Assembly (NCBI GenBank): GCA_963402885.1
Contig: OY727096.1
Location: forward strand, 32,345,820 to 32,409,819
DNA length: 64,000 nucleotides
Direction of reading: 5' to 3'
Source of the DNA: Antedon bifida
Lineage: Eukaryota > Echinodermata > Crinoidea > Comatulida > Antedonidae
Both the position numbers and the translations under genes were made by a program. Positions 48,910 to 60,524 of the stretch are shown one piece after another. Within the stretch, counting starts at the first letter, position 1; each line of letters opens with the position of its first letter. The notes beneath the pieces are model-generated. The model ran no database searches. It was not told where the DNA came from and saw only the letters and a list, made by a program, of their open reading frames with translations.

Positions 48910-51900
48910 TCAGTCTAAATGTTTTTTCAAATGTCTCTTCAGACTGCTTCTATATTTTATTTTCTTTCCACAATATTCACATTCATATGGTGTCTCTTCT
49001 TTATGAATTCTTAAATGTCTTTTTAAATGCACATTCTGTTTGAATTTCTTTCCACAATGTTCACATTCATATGGTGACTCTCCTGTGTGCACTCTCAAAT
49101 GTCTTTTTAAATGCACATTCTGTTTGAATTTCTTTCCACAATGTTCACATTCATATGGTGTCTCTCCTGTGTGTACTCTTGAGTGTTTGTTCAGACTACT
49201 ACGATATTTAAATTTCTTTCCACAATGTTCACATTCATATGGTGTCTCTCCTGTGTGTACTCTCGAGTGTCTGTTCACATCACCACGATATTTAAATTTC
49301 TTCCCACAATGTTCACATCCATATGGTGTCTCTCCTGTGTGTACTCTCAAATGCTTTTTCAGATCGTCATTCCGTTTGAATTTCTTCCAACAATGTTCAC
49401 ATTCGTATGGTGTCTCTTCTGCGTGTACTCTCAAATGTTTTTTCAGATCGTCATTCCGTTTGAATTTCTTCCCACAATGTTCACATTCATATGGTGTCTC
49501 TCCTGTGTGTATTCTCAAATGTTTTTTCCAATTACCACAATCATTAAACCTCTTTCCACAATGTTTACATTCATATGGTCTCTCTCCTGTGTGTATTCTT
49601 AAATGTCTTTTCCAATTACTACCACCATTAAACCTCTTTCCACAATGTTTACATTCATATGGTCTCTCTCCTGTGTGTATTCTTAAATGTCTTTTCCAAT
49701 TACCACCACCATTAAACCTCTTTCCACAATGTTTACATTCATATTGTGTCTTTTTTGTGTGTATTCTCATATGATTTTTCAAATTCCCAATCTGGTTGAA
49801 CTTTTTTCTACAATGTTCACATTCATATGGTTTCTCTCCTGTGTGTATTCTCAAATGATTTTTCAAATTCCCAATCATGTTGAACTTCTTTCCACAATGT
49901 TCACATTCATATGGTTTCTCTCCTATGTGTATTCTTAAATGTCTTTTTAAGTTCCCAATCTGGTTGAACTTCTTTCCACAATGTTCACATTCATATGGTT
50001 TCTCTCCTGTGTGTATTCTCAAATGTTTTTTCAGATCGTCATTCCGTTTGAATTTCTTCCCACAATGTTCACATTCATATGGTGTCTCTTTTGTGTGTAT
50101 TCTCAAATGTTTTTTCAGATCGCCATTCTGTTTGAATTTCTTCCCACAATGTTCACATTCATATGGTGTGTCTCCTGTGTGTATTCTCAAATGTTTTTTC
50201 AGATCGTCATTCCCTTTGAATTTCTTCCCACAATGTTCACATTCATATGGTCTCTCTCCTGTGTGTACTCTCAAATGTCTTCTCCAAGTACTACCATGTT
50301 TAAACTTCTTTCCACAATGTTCACATTCATATGGTGTATCTTCTGTGTGTACTCTCAAATGTTTTTTCAAATCATTATTCTGGTTGAATTTCTTTCCACA
50401 ATGTTCACATTCATATGGTGTATCTTCTGTGTGTACTCTCAAATGTTTTTTCAGATCGTCATTCCGTTTGAATTTCTTCCCACAATGTTCACATTCATAT
50501 AGTCTCTCTCCTGGGTGATCTCCCATATGCGTTTGTAATCGCCCCTTCTGTCCTAATTTTTTCCCACATTTATTTGGTGCCTCTCCTGTGTGCATTCTCG
50601 AGTGTCTGTTCAGAGCACTACAACTTTTAAATTTCTTTCCACAATGTTCACATTCATATGGTGTCTCACCTTTGTGAATTCTTAAATGTCTTCTCAGATT
50701 ATATTTATATTTGAATTTCTTACCACAATGTTCACATTCATATGGTGTCTCTTCTGTGTGTACTCTCAAATGTTTTTTTAAATGCACATTCTGTTTGAAT
50801 TTCTTTCCACAATGTTCACATTCATATGGTGTCTCTCCTGTGTGTACTCTCGAGTGTCTGTTCACATCACTTCGATATTTAAATTTCTTTCCACAATGTT
50901 CACATTCATATGGTGTCTCTTCTGTGTGTACTCTCGAGTGTCTGTTCACATCACTTCGATATTTAAATTTCCTTCCACGATGTTCACATTCATATGGTGA
51001 CTCTCCTGTGTGCACTCTCAAATGTGTTTTTAAATGCACATTCTGTTTGAATTTCTTTCCACAATGTTCACATTCATATGGTGTCTCTCCTGTGTGTACT
51101 CTCGAGTGTCTGTTCACATCACTTCGATATTTAAATTTCTTTCCACAATGTTCACATTCATATGGTGTCTCTTCTGTGTGTACTCTCGAGTGTCTGTTCA
51201 CATCACTTCGATATTTAAATTTCTTTCCACAATGTTCACATTCATATGGTGTCTCTCCTGTGTGTACTCTCAAATGTTTCTTCAGATCGTCATTCTGGTT
51301 GAATTTCTTTCCACAATGTTCACATTCATATAGTGTCTCTTTTGTGTGTACTCTCAAATGTTTTTTCAGATCATCATTCTGGTTGAATTTCTTTCCACAA
51401 TGTTCACATTCATTTGGTGTCTCTTCTGTGTGTACTCTCAAATGTTTCCTCAGATCGTCATTCTGGTTGAATTTCTTTCCACAATGTTCACATTCATATG
51501 GTGTCTCTTCTGCGTGTACTCTCAAATGTTTTTTCAGATCGTCATTCTGGTTGAATTTCTTTCCACAATGTTCACATTCGTATGGTGTCTCTTCTGCGTG
51601 TACTCTCAAATGTTTTTTCAGATCGTCATTCTGGTTGAATTTCTTTCCACAATGTTCACATTCATATGGTGTCTCTTCTGTGTGTATTCTCAAAATATGT
51701 TTTTTCAGATCGTCATTCCGTTTGAATTTCTTCCCACAATGTTCACATTCATATGGTGTCTCTTTTGTGTGTACTCTCAAATGTTTTTTCAGATCGCCAT
51801 TCTGTTTGAATTTATTTCCACAATGTTCACATTCATATGGTTTCTCTCCTGTGTGTATTCTCAAATGTTTTTTCAGATCGTCTTTCCGTTTGAATTTCTT

Positions 51901-52740
51901 CCCACAATGTTCACATTCATATAGTCTCTCTCCTGTGTGTATTCTCAAATGTTTTTTCAGATCGTCATTCCGTTTGAATTTCTTCCAACAATGTTCACAT
52001 TCATATGGTCTCTCTCCTGAGTGTACTCTCAAATGTCTTCTCCAAGCACTACCATGTTTAAACTTCTTTCCACAATGTTCACATTCATATGGTGTCTCTT
52101 CTGTGTGTATTCTCAAATGTTTTTTCAGATCGTCATTCCGTTTGAATTTCTTCCCACAATGTTCACATTCATATGGCGACTCTCCTGTGTGTATTCTCAA
52201 ATGTATTTTCAAATTCCAAATCTGGTTAAATTTCTTTCCACAATGTTCACATTCATATGGTGTGTCTCCTGTGTGTACTCTCAAATGTTTTTTTAAATCG
52301 TCATTCTGGTTGAATTTCTTTCCACAATGTTCACATTCATATGGTGTCTCTACTGTGTGTACTCTCAAATGTTTTTTCAGATCGTCATTCTGTTTGAATT
52401 TCTTCCCACAATGTTCACATTCATATGGTGTCTCTCCTGTGTACTCTCCCAAATGTCTGCTCCACCCACAATTTAAATCTAAACCAAGTCTGACAATGTT
52501 GACTTGACATCGAAGAAGTTTAAACTCCTGATGAGGTTGAACGTTCAACTTGAAATCATTATCATCATAAAGGAGTACTTCACCTTTAGTCTGCATATCC
52601 ATTCCCAAATGTATCTTCAAATCATTTAAATGAAGTTTATCTCCACAGTGTTCACATTTGTATAAATTCATTATTCTCAGATGGCATAAGTACTGTAAGC
52701 CTGAATTGCCCCGGCTGTCCACTACTGGGTATTGGTACAC
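48910..52740 (-). CDS. ZNF-B: chimeric C2H2 zinc-finger protein, about 41 fingers
   Basis: The open frame is 1276 codons with a natural stop after [14 protein letters not shown]. Residues 1-105 form the same head as ZNF-A, followed by about 41 fingers. From the 5' end to about 49350 it matches ZNF-A; from about 49335 to the stop it matches ZNF-C ([20 protein letters not shown], then [12 protein letters not shown] and [10 protein letters not shown]). It has one finger more than ZNF-A ([18 protein letters not shown]) and one extra codon that changes a finger to His-X4-His (KKHILRIH). Dominant recognition helices are [16 protein letters not shown] and KYRSDVNR. Linkers are mostly HTEETP or HTGETP instead of the canonical TGEKP. 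Probably a nuclear DNA-binding protein without an obvious effector domain; 5' exons are likely, as for ZNF-A. Confidence 0.88.
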   Translation of the reverse strand: MYQYPVVDSRGNSGLQYLCHLRIMNLYKCEHCGDKLHLNDLKIHLGMDMQTKGEVLLYDDNDFKLNVQPHQEFKLLRCQVNIVRLGLDLNCGWSRHLGEYTGETPYECEHCGKKFKQNDDLKKHLRVHTVETPYECEHCGKKFNQNDDLKKHLRVHTGDTPYECEHCGKKFNQIWNLKIHLRIHTGESPYECEHCGKKFKRNDDLKKHLRIHTEETPYECEHCGKKFKHGSAWRRHLRVHSGERPYECEHCWKKFKRNDDLKKHLRIHTGERLYECEHCGKKFKRKDDLKKHLRIHTGEKPYECEHCGNKFKQNGDLKKHLRVHTKETPYECEHCGKKFKRNDDLKKHILRIHTEETPYECEHCGKKFNQNDDLKKHLRVHAEETPYECEHCGKKFNQNDDLKKHLRVHAEETPYECEHCGKKFNQNDDLRKHLRVHTEETPNECEHCGKKFNQNDDLKKHLRVHTKETLYECEHCGKKFNQNDDLKKHLRVHTGETPYECEHCGKKFKYRSDVNRHSRVHTEETPYECEHCGKKFKYRSDVNRHSRVHTGETPYECEHCGKKFKQNVHLKTHLRVHTGESPYECEHRGRKFKYRSDVNRHSRVHTEETPYECEHCGKKFKYRSDVNRHSRVHTGETPYECEHCGKKFKQNVHLKKHLRVHTEETPYECEHCGKKFKYKYNLRRHLRIHKGETPYECEHCGKKFKSCSALNRHSRMHTGEAPNKCGKKLGQKGRLQTHMGDHPGERLYECEHCGKKFKRNDDLKKHLRVHTEDTPYECEHCGKKFNQNNDLKKHLRVHTEDTPYECEHCGKKFKHGSTWRRHLRVHTGERPYECEHCGKKFKGNDDLKKHLRIHTGDTPYECEHCGKKFKQNGDLKKHLRIHTKETPYECEHCGKKFKRNDDLKKHLRIHTGEKPYECEHCGKKFNQIGNLKRHLRIHIGEKPYECEHCGKKFNMIGNLKNHLRIHTGEKPYECEHCRKKFNQIGNLKNHMRIHTKKTQYECKHCGKRFNGGGNWKRHLRIHTGERPYECKHCGKRFNGGSNWKRHLRIHTGERPYECKHCGKRFNDCGNWKKHLRIHTGETPYECEHCGKKFKRNDDLKKHLRVHAEETPYECEHCWKKFKRNDDLKKHLRVHTGETPYGCEHCGKKFKYRGDVNRHSRVHTGETPYECEHCGKKFKYRSSLNKHSRVHTGETPYECEHCGKKFKQNVHLKRHLRVHTGESPYECEHCGKKFKQNVHLKRHLRIHKEETPYECEYCGKKIKYRSSLKRHLKKHLD

Positions 52741-53165
52741 TTTCTAGAAGTCACTGAAAAAAAGAAATAACCCACCATTCACAAAAAATACAATGAAATT
52801 AAAATTGTGTACAAAAATAAAATAATGTAATAAATATCATTTGAAAGTACAGTTTGAATTTCTTCATACATTACTGTAGGTTTCATTTTAAAGTATTCGG
52901 CTGATATAAAGAGGTTTTTAAAAATATATGTTATAATTTTGTCGATTTTACAGTATACTACAGGCAACAGTCAAATTTCAGTCTCAACCGTTTGGCTTTT
53001 TTTCTTAAAATGTTCACAGTTGAATTGTTCTATGGTTTGTTAACTGAAACTATTGTTTGATTACTGTTCACTGACAGACAGGACCTAACCCAGTGTAAAC
53101 GGAACTAGATGATGGGTGTGGTATGGTAGTCTGCGGTAGAATTATATAATAATGCGGATTTTTTT
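52741..53165. other. 5' flank of ZNF-B
   Basis: Nearly identical to 41139-41565, with the same acceptor-like tract on minus just above the ORF start. No upstream exon was recognised. Confidence 0.4.
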
Positions 53166-53634
53166 TTATTTTTTATTTTTTTTATTTAATCGGTATAAAA
53201 AGACTCAAAATACAACTCATAGTTGAAATGAAGAGCTTACAAATGAAAATGATAATTCACATAAAACAAAGTTAAACGAAGAAAAAACACATTAAGGCCT
53301 ATGATACAGTAATAATTACTGTATAATTCATTAAACTTAAAATTACTATAAAAATTGCTTAAAGATCAAAAGATAAGATTAATAATTACAAATTCTTAAA
53401 TATTTACAATTTTAAAAAATAGAGACTAATATTATTGATCACATTATTTTTATACACCAATAATATATATGTATAATTCATTTAAACTAAAAAATTACTA
53501 TAAAAATTGCACAAAGATCAAATTCAAAGGATGATATTAATAATTACAAATTCATATATATTTACAAATTTAAAAAATTGAATCTTAATCACATTCATAC
53601 TCTCCGAAATGTCTTTAAAGGTTAATTGTCAAAT

Positions 53635-55086
53635 CTATTCATTATTTAAGAGTCCAATAACACTTGGAATTGTTGAGGCAGCAAGTCTTTTAGTCCGACA
53701 TCGTGGCACATCGAACTTATTAACTTTACGCAAACACCTTGTCGGCTTTTCTTTTTCAGGGATCCATTCCTTAAAACGATCCGACTTTAGCAGCCCCTTT
53801 CCAAAGTTATAAAGAAGAACCTGACGTCTATGCTGCAATGTCTTTAACTTGAGGGTTTCAAGTGATTTTGCGTAACTAACATAGTTTTGATATCCAATAA
53901 TAAGTTTTACAACACGCTTTTGGATGAATTCAAGTTGATCACTCTGTTTATTGGTGATCGAGCTATGCCAAAGAGGACTGGCATACTCAAGTAAAGGACG
54001 AATGTATGTTGTAAAAGTGAAAACCAGGTCATCCTTTGGGGCTCCAAAACGCTTCAGAATGTATAGCATATATAGACGACGTGATGCCCTGGAAACGACT
54101 TCTTTAATCTGCATGTCCCACTTGAGGTCTCTTTGCAGATGCACTCCAAAAAGTTTCACACTCTGGGATTCTTCGAGTATAACACCATCCATTTGTAACG
54201 GCTCAAATTGGGGAACATTACGCAAAAAATGAACACGCATCACTTGAAACTTTACAGGATTTGGTGTTGCATCATTCTCCACACACCAACTGGAAAGAGC
54301 ATCAAGGTTGCTTTGAATCGAACTATCTTCAGGTCTCTGTACTGAAATCACCTCACCAATCGTCAGGTCATCAACAAACTTCCATCTATCAGGTACATTG
54401 TTGAGCAAATCATTAACCATGATAGTAAATAGGATTGGGCCTAATTTAGTACCCTGAGGCACTCCGCACGAAATTGGTTCTGGCGCTGAGACTGAACCGC
54501 CCAACCGCACACACTGATTTCTTTGCGAGAGGAAGCTACACACCGTTGGAATGAGAGAGGGCATGATATTAAGACCAATTAATTTGTCAATCAGAATTGA
54601 ATGATTGACCCGGTCAAAGGCTTTACTAAAGTCTATGGCACAAATAGTACCATACATTTCTGAGCTATCTAATCCTGACAGAAGCCTATTACAGAGTTGT
54701 ACAAGGTAATGAGTCGGTGATGAACCCTTCGCATTTCCAAACTGTTGGGAATCCATAAGAGGTCTGAAATCAGTAGCTATCCAATCAGAAAGGAAGCTCT
54801 CAAAAATTCTACCAAAAACAGGCGTGATGGATATAGGCCTATATTCATTAGGTGTAGAAGCCTTTGGCTTTTTGGGTACAGGAGTAATGATGGCATTCTT
54901 CCAGATAGATGGGAAATTATTATCCTTGAGGCAACAATTCAATATTTTAGCGAGAGGTTGGGCAAGCTCTAAGGCAAATTCCTTAATTAATCGGAGAGGT
55001 ATATCACGAGGATGCCTTGATTTATTCACATTAATGCCCTTTAATATTTTAAAAACTTGCCCAGGATGTGTATATGTAAATACCAA
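53635..55086 (-). CDS. reverse transcriptase (jockey/CR1-like), truncated at N-terminus, copy B
   Basis: 483 codons, the tandem-duplicate of the frame at 42032-43489 with the same catalytic motifs (AIDFSKAFD, FVDD). It differs by P for S and G for D near residues 88-92 (TPVFGRIFE), E for G before MYG, and lacks the two-codon insertion. Because the copy arose by segmental duplication, this is not a second retrotransposition. The element spans about 53166-55157 including its 3'UTR. Confidence 0.88.
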   Translation of the reverse strand: MVFTYTHPGQVFKILKGINVNKSRHPRDIPLRLIKEFALELAQPLAKILNCCLKDNNFPSIWKNAIITPVPKKPKASTPNEYRPISITPVFGRIFESFLSDWIATDFRPLMDSQQFGNAKGSSPTHYLVQLCNRLLSGLDSSEMYGTICAIDFSKAFDRVNHSILIDKLIGLNIMPSLIPTVCSFLSQRNQCVRLGGSVSAPEPISCGVPQGTKLGPILFTIMVNDLLNNVPDRWKFVDDLTIGEVISVQRPEDSSIQSNLDALSSWCVENDATPNPVKFQVMRVHFLRNVPQFEPLQMDGVILEESQSVKLFGVHLQRDLKWDMQIKEVVSRASRRLYMLYILKRFGAPKDDLVFTFTTYIRPLLEYASPLWHSSITNKQSDQLEFIQKRVVKLIIGYQNYVSYAKSLETLKLKTLQHRRQVLLYNFGKGLLKSDRFKEWIPEKEKPTRCLRKVNKFDVPRCRTKRLAASTIPSVIGLLNNE

Positions 55087-55157
55087 TTTGCTATTTTGGT
55101 TGGTGGTCGTGACTGAATTATTAAAAAATTGTGACTATTGGGTACAGGAGGCATATT

Positions 55158-58100
55158 GAATGCTATATATTAATGAGTTTAAATTTGATAATTGTAAACA
55201 TGATGTGTTGTGGTGTTCTTGTGGGTGGGTACCGTAATGTTTGTGAGTTGTTCTGAGATGGGGATTTCTTATAAGACCAAGTCACATTGATGTCTAGCTA
55301 TTAATCAGTATTGGTAAACAAGCTTTAATTGTGATGGATATACTAGTAGGATTGAGAGGCAGTAACGTTGGCCAAAAAAAATGCTTCCTCTCATTTTTAT
55401 TTTGTGTAAAATAAAAACAGAGACATAATTATAGGTAAATGTTACATACTATAGTGTAAAATACAGTACATAAATAAGGTGCATGGGATCGGCATATCTT
55501 CTTCATGTTTTTGAGTATTTCTGTATCGGATATTTGATATTGAATGATCAGTGATAGGACATTTCCCCTCTCTGCAACGTGGCTCTGTATGACATGTCAG
55601 ACAAATACAGGGAGTAAAGACAGTGGCGGATCCAGGGGGGCGTACCCTCCGCAAGCCCCCCCCCCCCCCTATAAATCTGGAGAAAAAAAAATTATCCTAT
55701 CATAAGGGAAAAGAAATGGGAAAAAAGCGTAAAAAAAAGTAAAGTACTTTCACTTTTGGTTAAAACACATTCAGCGCCGTGCTAATTTACTTTTTATTAG
55801 AGGTCTCCATTGCCGTTGCTGTCTGTAAATTTCTAAGAGTTGCGAAATGAATAGCCTATTTTCACCTGAAACGCATTTTGGTCCCTGGATGTAACATGAT
55901 ATTGACGCGTGTATCAATCGTACCCATACTCGGGGCACGAACGATTCGTACAAAGGACACCGCCATACAACCGCGTAGGCCTACCCATTGTTTATATCGC
56001 TGGCAGTCAGCAACCATAAATAAAAGTGTATATACGTCAACATTGGCACGGCGTGGTTACCTACAGATCATCATTATAGAGGATAATAATTTTAATAATA
56101 ATATAGTACACTAACTGTGGTAACTGTGTACTGTGGTAGTATACATTAGCAACCGATTTTTTTCCTAGGCCACCCACTGTATCAATACCTATTATATTTA
56201 TATATTTGATTTCTTCAACAAATTGATGTAAATAAATATTGATCTATAATAAGCATTAAATTTGCGCTTTTTTTCGGGGCTTCCCCTAATTGAACTTGAA
56301 CGCAATGCAATCAAAACTAAATACTGAGTGAATCAAATCGGCAACAAAATGTTATATCGTCCTGTAATTAGTCACGTGTGTTTATTGGAGGGAAGAGTAT
56401 GATCGTTTTGCTCATTGCTAGCATGCTACATATGAGTGTCTTTTCCTGCAAATTAGAGGTGCCATTTATCATCAATTTTATGTGCGAGAGTACCATTTTT
56501 TCCGGCCATCTGGGGCGTCATTTAATGACATGTTCTGTCGACGGCCCTGGACAGGCACCTTTTTCCGCCATGTACGTGAAAACGCTGACTTGCGCGAAAC
56601 GCCCTGTTGTGATGCTTTTACTCAAAATAAGCCTATTGGGAATATGTCACTCTTTAAAAGGCTAGTACCTCAGTTTTCATATTTAAAATATCAATTTTTA
56701 ATACATTTATTTAACGTGAGAGTGCCATTTCCGACCATCTAGAGGTGTTACATTTTCAAAATCGCTTCAAATCAAAAGAAAAAAGAAGCAGAGACTGAGG
56801 TTCGCTTGATGACTGAAATTGTGAAAAGGATCATAGAAACGGAGCAAGCTGTGGGAGGTCTAATAATTATCCGTGCTTGGTATGGAAAGCTTTTACTATC
56901 TACAGTTGCGCCTATATGACTTTTGAGACATTTTTCAACCATGAAATATGTTTAATATACCAATTAAAAAACAATATAAAAAGCAAAAAAAAAACAGTCC
57001 TATGATTCACCGTCAAATACAATCATTTCGTTATCATCGTCGTCATCGTATCTGGCATTAAATTATCATACAGTACTACAGTAACTCTTAATCACGTATT
57101 TGTATTGTTTATTTCTGTTCCTTTGACGTTCAGTTAATAAACCTACATTCTTAATACAGTATAGTAGTCTATCTCGAAAAGAAGCCCATACTATCTTGAA
57201 ATAAAGCCCAGGGGGCTTCATTTCGAGATGGGCTTCTTTTCGAGAGTACTTTTGCAAACTGTAGAGTGGGGCTTCATTTCGAGATGGGCTTCTTTTCGAG
57301 GTTTAAGCCCATGGGTTTCTTTTCGAGGTTTTACGGTATACTAATAGAAATATAAGATAAATATTTTGGCACATATGGCGTTTCATACGTGTACTGCCTG
57401 AGCTTGTAAACTGTATTTCAGAAAAAAATCGAAACGTCGACTGGTGGCCTTGGAGTAAGACTAACTAGTCTACACTACCCATGCAAAATAATAACTCATG
57501 CATCGGAAGGTCGTTTCATACGTTTCGAGAGGGAGAATTAAGTCTTACTTTTTGGTTCAAAGATAACAACATAGGCCTACGATTGATATATTTATCATTT
57601 CAATTCAATTCAATTCAAGAAACATTTATTGACCATAATTTAGCATAACATTAAGAATGGTTAGCATATCTATATTATAAGTGAGAGAGTTTGTACGTCT
57701 GTCTGTCTGTCGGGAGATACTGGAGTCGGGTGTTCTGTACTGAGAAGGCTTTAAACTAATTTTGAAACCCGCCCTGGGGCGGGTATAATTGCTAGTAATA
57801 TATATAGTCGAGAGACTACAAAAGGCCCGATGGGCCTGTCGCTGTAGTCCCTCTTTACATTATACAAGTATACATACAAATACAAATAATAATACAACAC
57901 TTAGGCTAATCTTAATTAGCCGTTACGTACATTATATCAGTATAAAAAAAAAATACAGTATCTTAATTAATTAGGTAATTTTAATACCTAAATAATACCT
58001 AAAACCATACAACTAAAATAATACAAGCTAACATACCTGCAGTTGTGTGTGGTCAATAATAATAAACAACTCCCTGTGATCAAACATTGAGACGTAATGT

Positions 58101-60114
58101 AATGCCGACTGATGATGATTAACGGGGTATCCTGATATCTGATTGGATTGTCCATGGATCTTCTATTAGACTATTGTCTATTATTAAATGGGCGGGAGAT
58201 TGGCATGGAGTAAAGCATTGTTTGCGATCCACACCTGGTAAAGTAAGTATTTTGGCCAAAGACAATACGTCACTGTGTGGATCAAAGTTGGTGCTTGCCG
58301 CCACCTAGGCGCTTTGTTCCTAAAGGGGTCGGAAACACACGGTCAGTCTGGTTCCAAAGATAGTGTATTCAGTATTTTAGAATCAGTGGCACCATGGATT
58401 AAACAATAGAAGGATATGCATCGACGGTGTCATCAAACGATTTTACAACGCGCTTGCCTATACTAAAGCACTGCTGCCAATCAAACAAACACGCTCATTG
58501 AACTCCGTGTCTCTAACCGCGGCCTCTGTAAAACGCTGCGAATCAACTGTTACATTTTTTGAGACCAAAACGTAACCATGTGGAAATCGTATGCGCAGTC
58601 TGAATGTTCTATTGACATGTCTGCGTCGATGATTAATTCTGTTTTAGTTTCATCACAATCGGACTACGAAAAGTTCACTTTCTTACGACTGGTAATTTTA
58701 AGTAGTTGGTAATATTAATAAAATATGCAATTTTTATATTTGAATTATCATTATTTGCCTGCCATCTTCTGGCATTAAAAATTGCGTTAATCTATAGAAT
58801 ATTAAATTATGCATTTGACCATGTATGTTGTTAGCGTGGCCGGTGTTCACACATAAAACAATCGTGTTTTTAATATATGGCTAAGCAGTGGTTTCTTCAT
58901 AAATCTCCTTAATTATCGATGTGATTATATTTAAATTGTAGTGCCTGGTGATTGGCTAGTGGTTATGTCATCCACATCACATCCAATCACCGGGCCTAAT
59001 TGAATGAAAACAGCGATCCCTGATTGGCTGGCTATGTATAGTTGTGATACGTTACCTAGCGGTCGTTTTGAAAAGTACACGCAGGGCAAACTTAATCACG
59101 AACAAACGAAGTACCTATTATTATTCACACAAGAAGTAAGACAACGGTGAGTATATAGATCATGATTAAATGTTGTATCTACTACACTTAAGATTAGCAG
59201 TATCAATGTCGGCAAATCATATGCTTTACTAGTAAGCCTAGGCCTAGTATTCTTGCTGATTTTGTAATTTTACATGTAGGCTGAGACAAAAAATAGTTAT
59301 TGTCTCAGATGTAGGGCTACTACAGGTCATAAAATGCTACTTTAATGTCATAAAAACATTAGCGAAGATCAATCGCGGCAGAAACCTATACTAATTACAA
59401 TTATAGCAAGTGAGCGCACATAGTCGTTACGTCACTGATTATACTGTTCAAATATGTATGAATACAAACGATTTGTAGGCTATGTGGTAGCAGTAAAGTT
59501 TCTATGAAGGACCAGCCAACAAGGTTAAATGTCGTTGCACATGTGCAGTAAACAATATATTAGGCACGCGACCGTTTCGTTGTTACCATGCGGTTAATTA
59601 AACTGTAACATTGTGGGCGGTCCGCAATCTGTCGGCGAGAGTCAAGGAACCCTTGATCTCACGTCGATGCATATCCTTCTATTCTTTAATCCATGGTGGC
59701 ACACACCTTTCGCTAGCATGAAAAACACGGCCGATCATCAAGATTTAATGAAGAATTAAATAATAAAATACATACCAACACTACTATTTATTTAAATCAA
59801 GTTTAAAGTTAAATAATAGATTAATTAATATATTTATTTCCTCCAAAAGGACATAAGATTTTAAAAAAAACACACAGAAAGTAGGGCAGACAAATAAGGA
59901 ATATTAAGTTCCTATTACACACTTAAGTTAATAACTTTATCTAAAGTTGTACTGTCTGTCTGCTTCTGACAAAATAACTCATCACAGATTAATTGCTCCA
60001 CTGATATTAAATTAAAATATTGTACTTGTAGTTTTTTGATAATTTTCCTATTTCTGTTTTGTGTGTGTGGGGGTGGGTGTGTGTATTTTAACAAGTTTTC
60101 AGTTCACATTCATA
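55158..60114. other. duplicated spacer, copy B
   Basis: Copy of 43561-48499 with scattered indels: a 5-bp TA-flanked insertion (55232-55236), a longer C run in the GGATCCAGGGG repeat (about 55650-55670) and a deletion near 56287 relative to 44659-44678. It contains the second fold-back repeat (57157-57336), the LINE tail with Helitron, and the CCAAT-type block at about 58935-59150. Confidence 0.6.
57669..57795 (+). mobile_element. short non-autonomous Helitron, copy B
   Basis: Identical in layout to 46054-46180: TC start, CCCGCCCTGGGGCGGG hairpin, CTAG end, A/T flanks. It was copied with the segmental duplication, not by transposition, since the flanks match too. Confidence 0.9.
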
Positions 60115-60390
60115 GTCTCTCTCCGGTGTGTATTCTCAAATGTGCTCTAAAATTCTCACATTCTTTATTTTTTTCTGACAATGTTCACATTCATGTGGTT
60201 TCTCTTCTGGGTGTAATCTCAAATGTTTTTTCAAATCATCATTCTTCTTAAAATTCTTCCCACAATATTCACATTCATATGGTGTCTCTCCGGTGTGTAT
60301 TCTCAAATGTGCTCTAAAATTCTCACATTCTTTATTTTTTTCTGACAATGTTCACATTCATATGGTTTCTCTTCTGGGTGTAATCTCAAA
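60115..60390 (-). pseudogene. truncated zinc-finger remnants downstream of ZNF-C
   Basis: Copy of 48500-48775 with the same frameshifts and the same internal duplication, 135 bp beyond the ZNF-C stop. Confidence 0.7.
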
Positions 60391-60524
60391 TAATTTCTTT
60401 TACCAATACAGTACTGCAGAATTTATTATTTTTTTCCCACGATGCCAAACATCGGATGAATGCTGGCAACGTTTCCCATATCGGTTGATCCAAAGGGTTT
60501 TCGTCGATTACGTTAGTTAGCGCC

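Noticed and set aside
50711-52507. Plus-strand open frames up to 598 aa across the zinc-finger arrays (also 39196-40905 and 37558-38259), rich in CSHSYG and FFPQ
   Set aside because: They are the antisense of the 84-bp finger repeat, which happens to lack stops in two minus-complement frames. Their periodicity is exactly that of the fingers and they have no start context or homology.
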